DNA of 64,000 nucleotides. Origin: Mucilaginibacter pineti. GTDB taxonomy: Bacteria > Bacteroidota > Bacteroidia > Sphingobacteriales > Sphingobacteriaceae. The stretch is from positions 124,001 to 188,000 of the forward strand of contig NZ_FNAI01000003.1 of assembly GCF_900101875.1 (NCBI RefSeq), read 5' to 3'. A model generated the notes under the pieces. It ran no database searches, was not told where the DNA came from, and worked only from the letters and a program-made list of their open reading frames with translations. Position 1 is the stretch's first letter, and each line of letters opens with the position of its first letter. This document shows, in pieces, positions 25,523 to 34,445 of this stretch. The translations under genes and the position numbers were made by a program.

Positions 25523-26788
25523 TCAGGATTTAATTATGGTAGTGCCGGTAGCAAAATTTAAATCGGCAATGGCTTTTTGCAGGTTATATTGCTGTTGCAG
25601 TATTTTTAGCTTGGTATCTTTATAGGTATCAAAAAAGTCAACAAACTCCACCAGGCTTATTTGCCTTTGCTGAAAGCTTTTGAGCATGCTGGTAAACAGC
25701 TTATCATACTGCTCATTAAACTCAATTTGCTGGGTTGAAAACAGTTGTTGGTTTAACTTATATTGATTTACAGCCGCTACCACATCGTTTTTAAGCTGAA
25801 GCTCGTTTTGTTTCAACGTGCTTTCCTGGCTTTGCATAGTGTACTTTGCCGATTTGATATTACCCTGGTTGCGGTTAAAAAAGGGCAGGGGCAAACCAAT
25901 TTGCAAACCATAATAGTTTGGCGCATAGCTGCTGTTTTTGTCATAAGCGGCCCCTATGGTAATATCGGGCACGGCCAATGATTTTTGATAAGCCACATTA
26001 TGTGTAGCCGAATTTAACTGGTATTGGTTTGATAAATAATCGGGCCGGTTTGTCATGGCCTGTGCAATTAGCGTGGGGATATCCAGGTTGGTATTTTCAA
26101 CAGGCTTGTCATTCACCAGCGGATAAATAAAGGCGGTTTCTTTGGTTTGCAGCAAGGTTTTAAGCTCGGTTTGCAAATCATTTACCTGGCGGTTGTTTTC
26201 CACCATGTCGTTTTGTAACCCAAACAGCAGGGCTTTAAGCCTTATGAGATCTTTCATGGAGGTGTTACCGGCATCAAATGATTTTTGGATGGCGTTAACC
26301 AGGTTGGTTGCCGAACTTATCTCATTTTTATAAACCTGTTCCTGCGCATTAAGCGTAGCCAGCTGACTAAAATCAAGCTGCAGGTTGTAACGCATATTAC
26401 GCATCAGATCATTAAAGGCAGCTTCCTGCACTTTGGCATCGTCCTGTGCAACCTGTACTTGTTTGCTGCGTTTACCGGCGGTAGCAAATACCTGGCTAAG
26501 CTGAACAAACACTTGTCCGCTGCCGTTGGCGTGGTTAAAAAATTTGTGAGTGCCGCCGTCCCAAATATTTTGGTCGGTGCTAAGTACGGGGTTATCCCAA
26601 AGTTTGGCTTGCTGTATGAGCGCCTTTGAAGCCTCTACATTATACTTTTGGGCCAGTAAACTTAAGTTGTTTTCCAGGAATTGCTTTTCGGCGTCCTGGA
26701 AGTTAAGTTTAACTGTATCTGTTTGAGCCTGAGCCCGGTGTGTGCTAATTGTAAAAATTAGAACGGGAAAAATCAGCAGGGATTTCAT
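25523..26788 (-). CDS. TolC-family outer-membrane channel of the metal efflux system
   Basis: CusC/CzcC-like outer-membrane factor, 421 residues from the ATG at 26788 (an ATG three codons upstream is also open). Signal peptide about 1-22 (ending RAQAQ). Two OEP repeats of long amphipathic helices follow, with VQLSQVFATAGKRSKQVQVAQ and QIGLPLPFFNRNQGNIKSAK marking the equivalent turns. First gene of the three-gene operon; no metal-sensing regulator is adjacent. Confidence 0.92.
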   Translation of the reverse strand: MKSLLIFPVLIFTISTHRAQAQTDTVKLNFQDAEKQFLENNLSLLAQKYNVEASKALIQQAKLWDNPVLSTDQNIWDGGTHKFFNHANGSGQVFVQLSQVFATAGKRSKQVQVAQDDAKVQEAAFNDLMRNMRYNLQLDFSQLATLNAQEQVYKNEISSATNLVNAIQKSFDAGNTSMKDLIRLKALLFGLQNDMVENNRQVNDLQTELKTLLQTKETAFIYPLVNDKPVENTNLDIPTLIAQAMTNRPDYLSNQYQLNSATHNVAYQKSLAVPDITIGAAYDKNSSYAPNYYGLQIGLPLPFFNRNQGNIKSAKYTMQSQESTLKQNELQLKNDVVAAVNQYKLNQQLFSTQQIEFNEQYDKLFTSMLKSFQQRQISLVEFVDFFDTYKDTKLKILQQQYNLQKAIADLNFATGTTIIKS

Positions 26789-26964
26789 TTTACACATTTC
26801 TTCTTCAATTCAACACTGCAAACATTTATAACAGATATGAATTTTCTATGAAGAGAATGCGTCTTTTCAGGCCCTCAAATACGAAATTTTAATAAGAAAT
26901 GAACAATTCATGAAAAGTTCATAATTGGGGTTTGGTGAGTGGAGAACGGTTGATTAGGTGAGTG

Positions 26965-27076
26965 GTCTGAACGGAGATTAATGGGATTTGTGTGATTTTT
27001 GGATTTTGATTTGCATATTGGATAGGTTGATTAAAAATCCTGTTAATCCTTTAATCCTGAAAATCAAAGTTCAGAC
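26965..27076. repeat. Intergenic inverted repeat (GTCTGAAC...GTTCAGAC)
   Basis: Perfect 8-bp ends (26965-26972 and 27069-27076) enclose imperfectly complementary stretches such as GATTTTTGGATTTTGATT and AATCCTGAAAATCAAA. Text-like repeats of this kind recur in Sphingobacteriaceae genomes. Confidence 0.65.
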
Positions 27077-27083
27077 AAATTTT

Positions 27084-27168
27084 CCTGCGTTAGCGATAGC
27101 AGCGGATACCGGCCCCGAGCCTAATGCCTGCGGCGTATGAGTGTATAGCGCGGGCCGTAGGTAACGCC
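27084..27168. repeat. REP-like element with GCGTTAGCG / GGTAACGC ends
   Basis: A GC-rich element starting CCTGCGTTAGCGATAGCAGC and ending GCGCGGGCCGTAGGTAACGC, with internal pairing between GGCCCCG-like and CGGGCC blocks. It differs sharply in composition from the surrounding AT-rich gap. Confidence 0.65.
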
Positions 27169-27253
27169 ATTATTGTCTGAATCCGAATTCTCAGAATTAA
27201 AGAATGATCAGAATTTTTAAAACATCAGATTCTAATTGAAATTGACCCAATGA

Positions 27254-28036
27254 CTACTTTATCTCAAACTCGTCGGCATCTTTTAAAAAAGGGAGGGCGC
27301 GGCGGGCTTTCTTTACCTCGTCGGCAATTATTGAGAAGGTGTAAACATCGTCTTCATCGCGTTTGTAGTAAACCACGTTGCCGTTAGGATCAATACAAGT
27401 AGAATCGCCGGAGTGGTAAACCTCGTTACCATCATGCCCAACCCGGTTTACACCAATAACATAGGCCTGGTTTTCTACCGCGCGGGCAGGCAGTAGGGTA
27501 CGCCAGTGCAAGGCGCGGCGTTCGGGCCAGTTAGCCACTAAAATAAGCAGGTCGTAAGGCTTTTCGGCAACATTACGCAGCCACACCGGGAAACGCAGAT
27601 CATAGCAGATCATGGGGCAAATTACCCAGCTGTTAAGCTCCACAAAAAGTTTTTTGGTACCGGCGGTATAAGTATTATGTTCTTTGCCGAGGGCAAAAAG
27701 GTGGCGTTTATCGTAATGGTCATAGCTGCCATCCGGGCGCATCCATATAAGACGGTTATAGTATTTGTCGGTTTCTTTAATAATGATGCTGCCGGTTACC
27801 ACGCAATCATATTGCTGGGCGGTTTTGTGCATCCATTTCATGCTTTTGCCGTCCATAGGTTCAGCAAGGCGTTCGGCATCCATAGTAAAACCGGTGCTAA
27901 ACATCTCTGGCAGTATGATAAGATCGGTTTTTTCGCGGATGCCACCCGATAATCTAAGGGAAATATTCTGTAAATTTTTGTCGGTATTTTCCCAAAAGAG
28001 GTATCCTTGAAAAACAGTTATTTTAAGATTATCCAT
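27254..28036 (-). CDS. Omega-amidase (YafV-type nitrilase-superfamily enzyme)
   Basis: Carbon-nitrogen hydrolase of 260 residues with the catalytic triad Glu44 (LPEMFSTGF), Lys110 (YDKRHLF) and Cys144 (CPMICYDLRFPVW). This pattern fits omega-amidase, which hydrolyses alpha-ketoglutaramate to alpha-ketoglutarate. The neighbouring gene encodes a methionine-type aminotransferase on the same strand, 131 bases upstream; the two activities form a known pair in methionine salvage. Cytoplasmic, no signal peptide. Confidence 0.9.
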   Translation of the reverse strand: MDNLKITVFQGYLFWENTDKNLQNISLRLSGGIREKTDLIILPEMFSTGFTMDAERLAEPMDGKSMKWMHKTAQQYDCVVTGSIIIKETDKYYNRLIWMRPDGSYDHYDKRHLFALGKEHNTYTAGTKKLFVELNSWVICPMICYDLRFPVWLRNVAEKPYDLLILVANWPERRALHWRTLLPARAVENQAYVIGVNRVGHDGNEVYHSGDSTCIDPNGNVVYYKRDEDDVYTFSIIADEVKKARRALPFLKDADEFEIK

Positions 28037-28167
28037 AGGCGGTAGTTTGTACTATAAACCGTGGCTTATAGTTTTTTTAAAGTTAATGGATGATAAATAA
28101 TTATCGTTAATTCGGTTTGTTCAGTTTAATTTATATTAATCGGTAATTGATGTTAATTAACCTGAAA

Positions 28168-29313
28168 TTAAACTTTTAATAATCTATCAACGGCTTTATC
28201 TAAAGTTTCTTGCCTTTTAGCAAAACAAAAACGTATTACATGGTGGTCTATCCCCTTGGTGTAAAAGGCCGAAACAGGTATAGATGCCACCCCGTTTTCC
28301 TTAGCCAGGCGTATGGCAAAGTCGCTGTCTTTTTCGTCGGTTATGTTGCTGTATCTTACTGATTGAAAGTATGATCCGTGACAAGGCAGCAACTCAAAAC
28401 GGGTTTGCTCCAATCCCTTTCGAAAGTAGTCGCGTTTTTCCTGGAAAAAGGCTGCCAAACCAAGGTAAGTTTGTTCGTCTTTTAAATGTTCGGCAATGGC
28501 ATATTGAATGGGCGTATTCACCGCAAACACCAAAAACTGGTGAATTTTTCTGAATTCATTCATGAGGTATTCGGGGGCCATGCAATAGCCAACCTTCCAC
28601 CCGGTAGCATGAAAAGGCTTACCGAAAGAGGCTACTATAAAGCTGCGCTGCTGCAGTTCAGGATAACGGGCCATACTATGGTGGGTTTCGCCGTCATAGA
28701 TCAGGTGCTCGTATACCTCATCGCTTAAAATTAAAATATCCTGGTTTTTAACAATCGCACTTAACTCATCAATATCCTCCTTATGCAAAATGGTAGCCGT
28801 TGGATTTTGCGGCGAGTTAAGGATGATCATTTTGGTTTTATTGTTGATGAGCCTTTTAACCATATCCCAGGCAATGCGATAGTTAGGAGGCTCAAGCGCC
28901 AGGGATTTTACAACACCGCCCATTAGTTTAATGGCAGGGGCATAGCAATCAAAAGCGGGTTCAAAAATAATTACCTCATCATTAGGGTGTATAACGGCGC
29001 TTATGGCTGTAAATATGGCCTGCGTACCACCCGCGGTAATAGTAATTTCGGTATCGGGATTGTATACAGCGCCGTAAAGTTTTTCTGTTTTTTTTGCTAT
29101 TTCTTCGCGCAGGGCAATAACGCCGGCCATTGGCGCGTATTGGTTATGGCCATTTTTCATGGCCTGGTTAACCAGCTCAATTAATTTAGGCGAGCAGTCA
29201 TAATCCGGAAATCCTTGTGATAAATTTATTGCACCAAGCTGGTTGGCTAAGGCCGACATAACCGTGAATATGGTTGTGCCCGTTTGGGGTAATTTAGAAA
29301 CAACAGGTATCAT
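28168..29313 (-). CDS. Methionine (glutamine) aminotransferase, YbdL/MtnE-like
   Basis: Class I PLP aminotransferase of 381 residues. INLSQGFPDYDCSP (29-42), NSPQNPT (166-172, substrate carboxylate Asn170), SDEVYEHLIYDG (197-208) and Lys232 in SFGKPFHATGWKVGY are visible; the last string is typical of the YbdL / kynurenine-aminotransferase group that transaminates methionine with 2-oxo acids or glutamine. Pairing with the omega-amidase downstream supports a role regenerating methionine from its keto acid. Confidence 0.9.
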   Translation of the reverse strand: MIPVVSKLPQTGTTIFTVMSALANQLGAINLSQGFPDYDCSPKLIELVNQAMKNGHNQYAPMAGVIALREEIAKKTEKLYGAVYNPDTEITITAGGTQAIFTAISAVIHPNDEVIIFEPAFDCYAPAIKLMGGVVKSLALEPPNYRIAWDMVKRLINNKTKMIILNSPQNPTATILHKEDIDELSAIVKNQDILILSDEVYEHLIYDGETHHSMARYPELQQRSFIVASFGKPFHATGWKVGYCMAPEYLMNEFRKIHQFLVFAVNTPIQYAIAEHLKDEQTYLGLAAFFQEKRDYFRKGLEQTRFELLPCHGSYFQSVRYSNITDEKDSDFAIRLAKENGVASIPVSAFYTKGIDHHVIRFCFAKRQETLDKAVDRLLKV

Positions 29314-29451
29314 TACGGGCTAAAGTAAACAAAAAACAATAAACACAACGGCGTATTTATACGCATTTTTAGTTTTTTGATATTATTTATTTTAGTACGA
29401 AAATTTATATCTCCAGATATATCTCCAGAGGTATTTTGAATGTTGGCAACG

Positions 29452-29778
29452 TTACCGGCTCAGTAACATCAATTTAATAATGTTGAGATATTCATCAAAG
29501 GGCTTATCAAGCATTTTAACGTTATGGCCCGAGTAAAGCGTGGCGTGGATACCATCATCTGAAATATATACCTCAAAATGGCCGTTGGCAATAAAGCCGT
29601 TTTTATGAGTGAACACGCAGGTGCCTGCTGTTATTTGAGGATTGTTTGCTGCGGAGAATTTAACTTTATAGTTGCCAAACTCATGCTCATTAAGTACCAG
29701 GTGGTTAAAGGATTTGTTTCTTTCTGTAATTAAATCTGGATCGGTGGTTTCTGAAAGTTGCGCTATGTATCTGCTCAT
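29452..29778 (-). CDS. Unknown small protein, paralogue A
   Basis: A 108-residue soluble protein that I do not recognise. It aligns end to end with the protein of the next gene: both begin MS-(I/L)-I-x-x-L-S, share P-[DE]-L followed by RN at the same spacing, an alternating beta-strand centre (TAGTCVFTHK / YSGTASFTSF), F-x-V-Y-I-x(4)-I-[HY]-A-[TS]-L, and a VKML/VKLI-D-x-P-F end. Predicted as a small alpha/beta fold without signal or membrane helix. The pair is 125 bases apart in the same direction. Confidence 0.7.
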   Translation of the reverse strand: MSRYIAQLSETTDPDLITERNKSFNHLVLNEHEFGNYKVKFSAANNPQITAGTCVFTHKNGFIANGHFEVYISDDGIHATLYSGHNVKMLDKPFDEYLNIIKLMLLSR

Positions 29779-29903
29779 AATAATTGAATGCCAAATAATT
29801 TGAATTAATTATTTGGCGTATTAAGTAAATAGTTTTTCTATTTGGAAACAATTTACGTAATTATTGACAGAAAGGTTACAATATTGGCAGAAAAGTTACA
29901 ATA

Positions 29904-30224
29904 TTAAACCGTTAAATATGATTCAAGCTCGGGAACAAAGTAAGCGAAGGGGACATCTATAAGTTTTACCATATCCAATGATAACAGCGAGGCATATATG
30001 GCGCTTTCAAAAATGTAAACGCTAAACAATGCCTTGAGGGTATCTCCGGTAAAACTGGTGAAGCTGGCTGTACCTGAGTAAAAAGTGTCGGTACCGGTTT
30101 TAAAGGTTACAATTCTTTCGCTGATCTCGTAACTATTGTGCAGCAGTTCATGTAAAGCCTCATTTCTCCTGTCGGAAAGCTCCGGGTGAACTTCTGTTGA
30201 AAGTGATTCAATTAAGTGTGACAT
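29904..30224 (-). CDS. Unknown small protein, paralogue B
   Basis: 106 residues from the ATG at 30224; the frame is open upstream but the alignment with paralogue A begins exactly at this Met (MSHLIESLS). The shared layout is described for the neighbouring gene. The two differ at most positions, so the duplication is old or each copy was acquired separately. I know no function. It is AT-rich upstream with no obvious promoter. Confidence 0.65.
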   Translation of the reverse strand: MSHLIESLSTEVHPELSDRRNEALHELLHNSYEISERIVTFKTGTDTFYSGTASFTSFTGDTLKALFSVYIFESAIYASLLSLDMVKLIDVPFAYFVPELESYLTV

Positions 30225-30402
30225 ACATTGCAAGGGGTATCTGATTGTTAAATTATAATCTAATCTAAAAACAATTATTGTAATTAATATGAAAATCAGA
30301 CAATTAAACGTTGTAACAGGTATCTGAACATTATGAACAGATGTGTTTAAGTATAAATCCATTACGTAATAGAACTACACGTTGTGTTTATTTTACACCC
30401 TG

Positions 30403-31887
30403 CTATTTAAAATCCAGACTTTGAAAAGCCTGAACGCCGGTAACATCGTTCATAAGGATCAGTTTTCCATCGGTATTTTTATCGGCAGTTACCTGGTTTA
30501 GCCAAAATCCCTTAACATCATCAAGCCTGAAGGCGGGGCGGTTATCGGCATTAAGCAAACTTACCTGCACGTTATTCATTTTTATAGCCTTTGCATGGCG
30601 AATAAAAAAGCCGTAAGCTGGCGCCTGGCCAAACTGACCCGGTTCGGGATATTGATCGGCTTTTTCGGGTACATCGCGCTGTGGTTGTCCATTCGTGATG
30701 CCACCCTTGTAGTAAATGCGGATATTGTTTAACTGTACGTCCTCAATATCGTGCCCCGGGATGCCGCTGATGGTGCAGGTATAGGCAGGATCTGCGTTGT
30801 AAACCATTACGTTACTGATAATAACCCTGCGCAACTGGCCCACTGGAACATCTTTCGGTCCGCGCATGCGGGCGCCAAGGCGAATAAATATAGGGTCGTT
30901 CACCACATCGCGCATGGTGATGTTGGTTATGGCTATGTCTTCCAGCAAAGCACCATCTACGGTTTCAAGCGCAAGGCCGCGGCAATAATCAAACACACAA
31001 TTTGATATGGTAATGTTTTTAAAACCCCCGTTTGATTCGGTACCCAGTTTTATACGGCCGGTGGGGTGCCAGTTAGGGTCTGCCGACCGTTTAAAAGTAC
31101 CATCCAAAAGGCTGCCTTCTTCATAACCGCTTACCTGGCAGTTGGTAATGGTTACGTTATCTGTAGATCGGGCGTAGCCTAAACCAAAGGTACTTTTAAG
31201 GCAGATGCCATCGTCGCCGGGCGAATTAACATAACAGTTGGAAACACGCACATTTTTGCAGCAATCAATATCCATACCATCCCGGTTGGTATCCAGCTTT
31301 ACATTATCAATAGTGAGGTTATCAACCCCGGTAGCCAGAATAGCAAACCAGCCGCCATGCAAAACAGAGATATCCCTGATGTTAACATTACGGCAGCGCA
31401 GCAGCGAAATGGCTTTGTTGGCTGTTTGCTTACCTTTTATATAATCTTTTACTAAACCTTTGCCCCATATCATTCCCTGGCCTAATATGGAAATATCATG
31501 CAGGTCCTCCCCCCAGATAAGGCTGTTATGCCAATGGCTATGACCCGAGTCCTGGTATTTGTTATTTGCGCCGGGTTCTTCATCGTCATAACCGTTTTCG
31601 GCACCAAGCGGGGCCGCAATTATGGTAGCTCCCTGGTCCAGGTATAAAGAAATATTGCTTTTTAGGTGGATAGAGCCCGATAAGTAATTGCCTGCCGGGA
31701 TAAAAACCGTACCGCCGCCTTTGGCTGCCGCCGCATCAATGGCTTTGTTTATGGCTTTGGAATCGAGGTTTTTACCATCGCCCACGGCACCATATTGTTT
31801 TATATTGTAAAAATCGGCAGCAGGTTTGCAAAACGCAGGTATAGCCGTTATGGCAAATAACAATAAGGTTAAAATGTGTTTTTTCAT
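30403..31887 (-). CDS. GH28-family polygalacturonase
   Basis: Secreted pectin-degrading glycoside hydrolase, 494 residues, with a signal peptide 1-20. The right-handed parallel beta-helix begins at YNIKQYGAVGDG. Active-site blocks are DTNRDGMDIDCC (about 199-210), SPGDDGICLKS with Asp225-Asp226, and RIKLGTESNGGF with the substrate-binding Arg-Ile-Lys. The usual GHG His motif is not seen in its standard form, so the exact substrate (polygalacturonan, rhamnogalacturonan or another) is uncertain. No SusCD or other CAZyme gene adjoins. Confidence 0.88.
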   Translation of the reverse strand: MKKHILTLLLFAITAIPAFCKPAADFYNIKQYGAVGDGKNLDSKAINKAIDAAAAKGGGTVFIPAGNYLSGSIHLKSNISLYLDQGATIIAAPLGAENGYDDEEPGANNKYQDSGHSHWHNSLIWGEDLHDISILGQGMIWGKGLVKDYIKGKQTANKAISLLRCRNVNIRDISVLHGGWFAILATGVDNLTIDNVKLDTNRDGMDIDCCKNVRVSNCYVNSPGDDGICLKSTFGLGYARSTDNVTITNCQVSGYEEGSLLDGTFKRSADPNWHPTGRIKLGTESNGGFKNITISNCVFDYCRGLALETVDGALLEDIAITNITMRDVVNDPIFIRLGARMRGPKDVPVGQLRRVIISNVMVYNADPAYTCTISGIPGHDIEDVQLNNIRIYYKGGITNGQPQRDVPEKADQYPEPGQFGQAPAYGFFIRHAKAIKMNNVQVSLLNADNRPAFRLDDVKGFWLNQVTADKNTDGKLILMNDVTGVQAFQSLDFK

Positions 31888-31992
31888 ATTATAGATAATT
31901 GGCTCTATAAATATAACTGTTATTACGACATCTTTTAATATTGATTGTTAATTTATTAACTATTGGTAAAATTATATTGATTGCCGCGTGGT

Positions 31993-32970
31993 TTAGGCCA
32001 AATGGATAACCGCATACAATGCCGTTACAGAAATACCCACCCAAAGTAACACACCCTGCAAAAACGGACGAAATCCTACTGATGTTAATACCGCCCTTGA
32101 CAGCCCTGCCCCAATAAGGAACAGTGTAAGTGTTAATCCCGCTTTGGCAATAATTATAAAATAGGGGCTAACCATTGCCACTGCCGGGATGTAAGTATTG
32201 GCTACCATTGCCAGTATAAATAAGCCAATGAAATAAGGGATGCCAATTTTTTTAGATTTGTTTTTAAAAGCGAACGAGGCTATGAATGCAACTGGGATTA
32301 TCCATAAGGCCCGGGCCAGTTTAACGGTGGTGGCTACCTCAAGTGCGTGGCTGCCATACCGGCCTGCTGCGCCTACTACAGAACTGGTATCATGTATAGC
32401 TATGGCGCACCATAAACCAAATTGTGTTTGTGATAAGTTGAAGTAATGACCAATGAGCGGAAATACAAACAACGCCACCGAGTTTAAGATGAAAACGCAG
32501 CCCAGGGCAACTGATATCTGTTTTTCTTCGGCCTTAATAACGGGAGATATGGCTGCGATGGCGCTGCCACCGCAAATGGCTGTCCCGGCCGAAATGAGGA
32601 AGGACGTTTTCTTTTCTATCCCGAACCATTTTCCCATCAGGAAACCGAAAAGGAGGGTAGTGCTTATTGATGCTATGGTGAATAATATACCCTGCTGACC
32701 AGCCTGCAAGGCGCTATGAACATTCATCCCGAAACCCAGGCCAACTACCGAAACCTGCAGCAGCAGATGTGTGGCTTTATGGTTCAGGTGCAGGTAGGGG
32801 TGCCCGGTAAATTGTGCTATTACCAAACCCATAAGCAAAGCCACCGCCGGGCTTACATAGGGTGTTAAACAAAGCCCTGTACAAATTACAAATATAATTA
32901 TCCGTGAGTTTGCGTTAATATTTAAGAGTAGGCTATTGGTATTGCCCGAAGTTTGTGCCGTTGTGTTCAT
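31993..32970 (-). CDS. YeiH-family (UPF0324) putative anion exporter
   Basis: Integral membrane protein of 325 residues with about ten helices. Typical family strings are visible: LLQVSVVGLGFGMN, the central ISAGTAICGGSAIAAISPVI, IAIHDTSSVVGAA and TVKLARALWIIPV. Annotated in databases as a putative sulfate exporter; substrate not established. The first 22 residues are polar and cytoplasmic. Single gene. Confidence 0.9.
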   Translation of the reverse strand: MNTTAQTSGNTNSLLLNINANSRIIIFVICTGLCLTPYVSPAVALLMGLVIAQFTGHPYLHLNHKATHLLLQVSVVGLGFGMNVHSALQAGQQGILFTIASISTTLLFGFLMGKWFGIEKKTSFLISAGTAICGGSAIAAISPVIKAEEKQISVALGCVFILNSVALFVFPLIGHYFNLSQTQFGLWCAIAIHDTSSVVGAAGRYGSHALEVATTVKLARALWIIPVAFIASFAFKNKSKKIGIPYFIGLFILAMVANTYIPAVAMVSPYFIIIAKAGLTLTLFLIGAGLSRAVLTSVGFRPFLQGVLLWVGISVTALYAVIHLA

Positions 32971-33206
32971 TTGTATTGTTTTTATACTGCAAAAATGAGA
33001 TATTCATAGCGGGTTTATTTATCACAAATAGTGTTTTGGATAACTTTAAGTTATGGGTTTAATGTGGAATTTGGATTATTCAGGAATTTTGGTAGCTTAC
33101 TTATTATTTGCTGTTTTAAATACCAAATACTCCGACCCATAAAGATTACGGCACCGCAAACAATGAATTGAAATTTGTAGTTTAAACATGTAATAAACTT
33201 AACATC

Positions 33207-33614
33207 ATGAAAAATGCATTTGTAACAGGTTTAATCATGGGTATTCTTAGTGGTACCTGGTTGTTTATTATGCGGTCGTTCGGGTATACAAATACCGGTA
33301 ACCACGTAGCCCCGATTGAATATTTATCGGTGCTGATACCCTTGTGTGGGGTATACTTTGGTGTGAAAAGTTACCGGGAGAATGAAATGGAAGGGGAGAT
33401 CAGCTTTTTTGAAGCACTTTTCCAGAGTTTTAAGATCCTGCTTATAGGCGGTCTTATTGCTTGTTTGGCCGGTATTGTATATGTTAACTACGTTGATATG
33501 GGCAATGATTTCTTCGCGTTTTCGGGTAGGTTATTTGGCGGCCTGGTAATAGGTGTTTTGGTTTGCGTTGGTGTTTCTGCCGCGCTAATGAACAAGGCAT
33601 CCAAACTCAGTTGA
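33207..33614 (+). CDS. DUF4199 membrane protein
   Basis: 135 residues with four hydrophobic helices and the family strings YLSVLIPLCGVYFGVKSYRE and ISFFEALFQSFKILLIGGLIACL. DUF4199 is a Bacteroidota family of small membrane proteins of unknown function. Downstream lies a decayed gene on the opposite strand. Confidence 0.85.
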   Translation: MKNAFVTGLIMGILSGTWLFIMRSFGYTNTGNHVAPIEYLSVLIPLCGVYFGVKSYRENEMEGEISFFEALFQSFKILLIGGLIACLAGIVYVNYVDMGNDFFAFSGRLFGGLVIGVLVCVGVSAALMNKASKLS

Positions 33615-33620
33615 CCGGCC

Positions 33621-33814
33621 TTACCTGTTAAACCTGAATATCGCCGCATTAACATTCTTTTTGGCCAATTTTAACCGCGAATTACATAAATGCCAAACCA
33701 TTAAAGCAGCGCCGATGCCTGGACTCATAATAGCCACATCTACCTGTAAATTTTGCTGTAACGAAGGATAGGTGGCAACAATGCCATTCTTCATGAGCCA
33801 GTAGGGGTGTTGTT
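33621..33814 (-). pseudogene. Decayed N-terminal fragment of a DadA-like FAD-dependent oxidoreductase
   Basis: A minus-strand frame too short to be called a gene reads NTPYWLMKNGIVATYPSLQQ and continues NLQVDVAIMSPGIGAALMVWHL to a TAA at 33621-33623. This matches the N-terminus of glycine/D-amino-acid-oxidase-type flavoproteins of Bacteroidota, whose nucleotide-binding loop is normally GxGxxG (here degraded to SPGIGAA). Only about 60 residues survive and the rest of the gene is missing, so it is a relic, abutting the tRNA-linked island. Confidence 0.6.
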
Positions 33815-34016
33815 AGTAAAGATTCATAGCGTTATTGTTAGCGGGATAGCAGGTTCTACACACAACATTACGACGTATTTTATGTTTTAAAAGCTTTACA
33901 TGAGCTTAAATTAGCGTTAAGGCCATGTAAACATATTGCCTCAAAAAAAAATTTAAGTTCAAATACGTGCAAATGAATGGGTTAAGGTTTAGCTTTAAAA
34001 TTCTTTTAAAAAAAGT

Positions 34017-34046
34017 TTTGCAACTTGATTTAAAATCCTACTTTTG
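34017..34046 (+). promoter_or_regulatory. Promoter of tRNA-Pro
   Basis: TTTG at 34017-34020, an 18-base spacer, and TACTTTTG at 34039-34046 match the Bacteroidota -33/-7 consensus; the start would fall about 10 bases before the tRNA. Confidence 0.8.
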
Positions 34047-34063
34047 CACACCCAATCAGAACA

Positions 34064-34137
34064 CGGGATGTAGCGTAGCCCGGTATCGCGCCACATTTGG
34101 GATGTGGAGGCCGCAGGTTCGAATCCTGCCATCCCGA
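34064..34137 (+). tRNA. tRNA-Pro (anticodon UGG)
   Basis: Full cloverleaf: acceptor CGGGATG/CATCCCG, anticodon stem CCACA/TGTGG with loop TTTGGGA (anticodon TGG at 34098-34100), T stem GCAGG/CCTGC around TTCGAAT, and discriminator A. CCA is not encoded. An integrase gene follows, so the 3' half is a likely attachment site, and the gene has stayed intact. Confidence 0.97.
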
Positions 34138-34160
34138 CTAAAGCGATACCAACCAGTATC

Positions 34161-34197
34161 AAAAAGCCTTTAAATCTATGATTTAGAGGCTTTTTTG
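34161..34197 (+). terminator. Terminator of tRNA-Pro
   Basis: AAAAAGCCTTTAAATC pairs with GATTTAGAGGCTTTTTT around a 3-base loop, ending in six T, 24 bases after the tRNA. Confidence 0.9.
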
Positions 34198-34235
34198 TTT
34201 TATTTCAGCCCAATTCATTCAAGTTATATCAAGGA

Positions 34236-34385
34236 AAATGTGCCCTATTCGGTGCCCCAAATTTATGATTTATATTTGGGCACAAATAGCATATTAAGCA
34301 ACTGATAGTCAATTGATTACTTAGTTTATTTTGATGTTTTTTAGCGCCTTTTGGGTGCCCCTTTTGAACAAGGGTAAATGTGCCC
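34236..34385. promoter_or_regulatory. Candidate integrase arm-type sites
   Basis: The 250-base leader of the integrase gene repeats a GTGCCC core: AAATGTGCCC is exact at 34236-34245 and 34376-34385, GGTGCCCC is exact at 34251-34258 and 34354-34361, and an inverted TTTGGGCAC is at 34275-34283, forming a hairpin with the copy at 34252. Such repeats beside an integrase are typical of arm-type binding sites; binding is inferred. Confidence 0.5.
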
Positions 34386-34445
34386 AATGCAAAGGCCGCT
34401 AAAGACCGTCAATCTGATGCTATTAGTAACTTAATAATTGACAAT

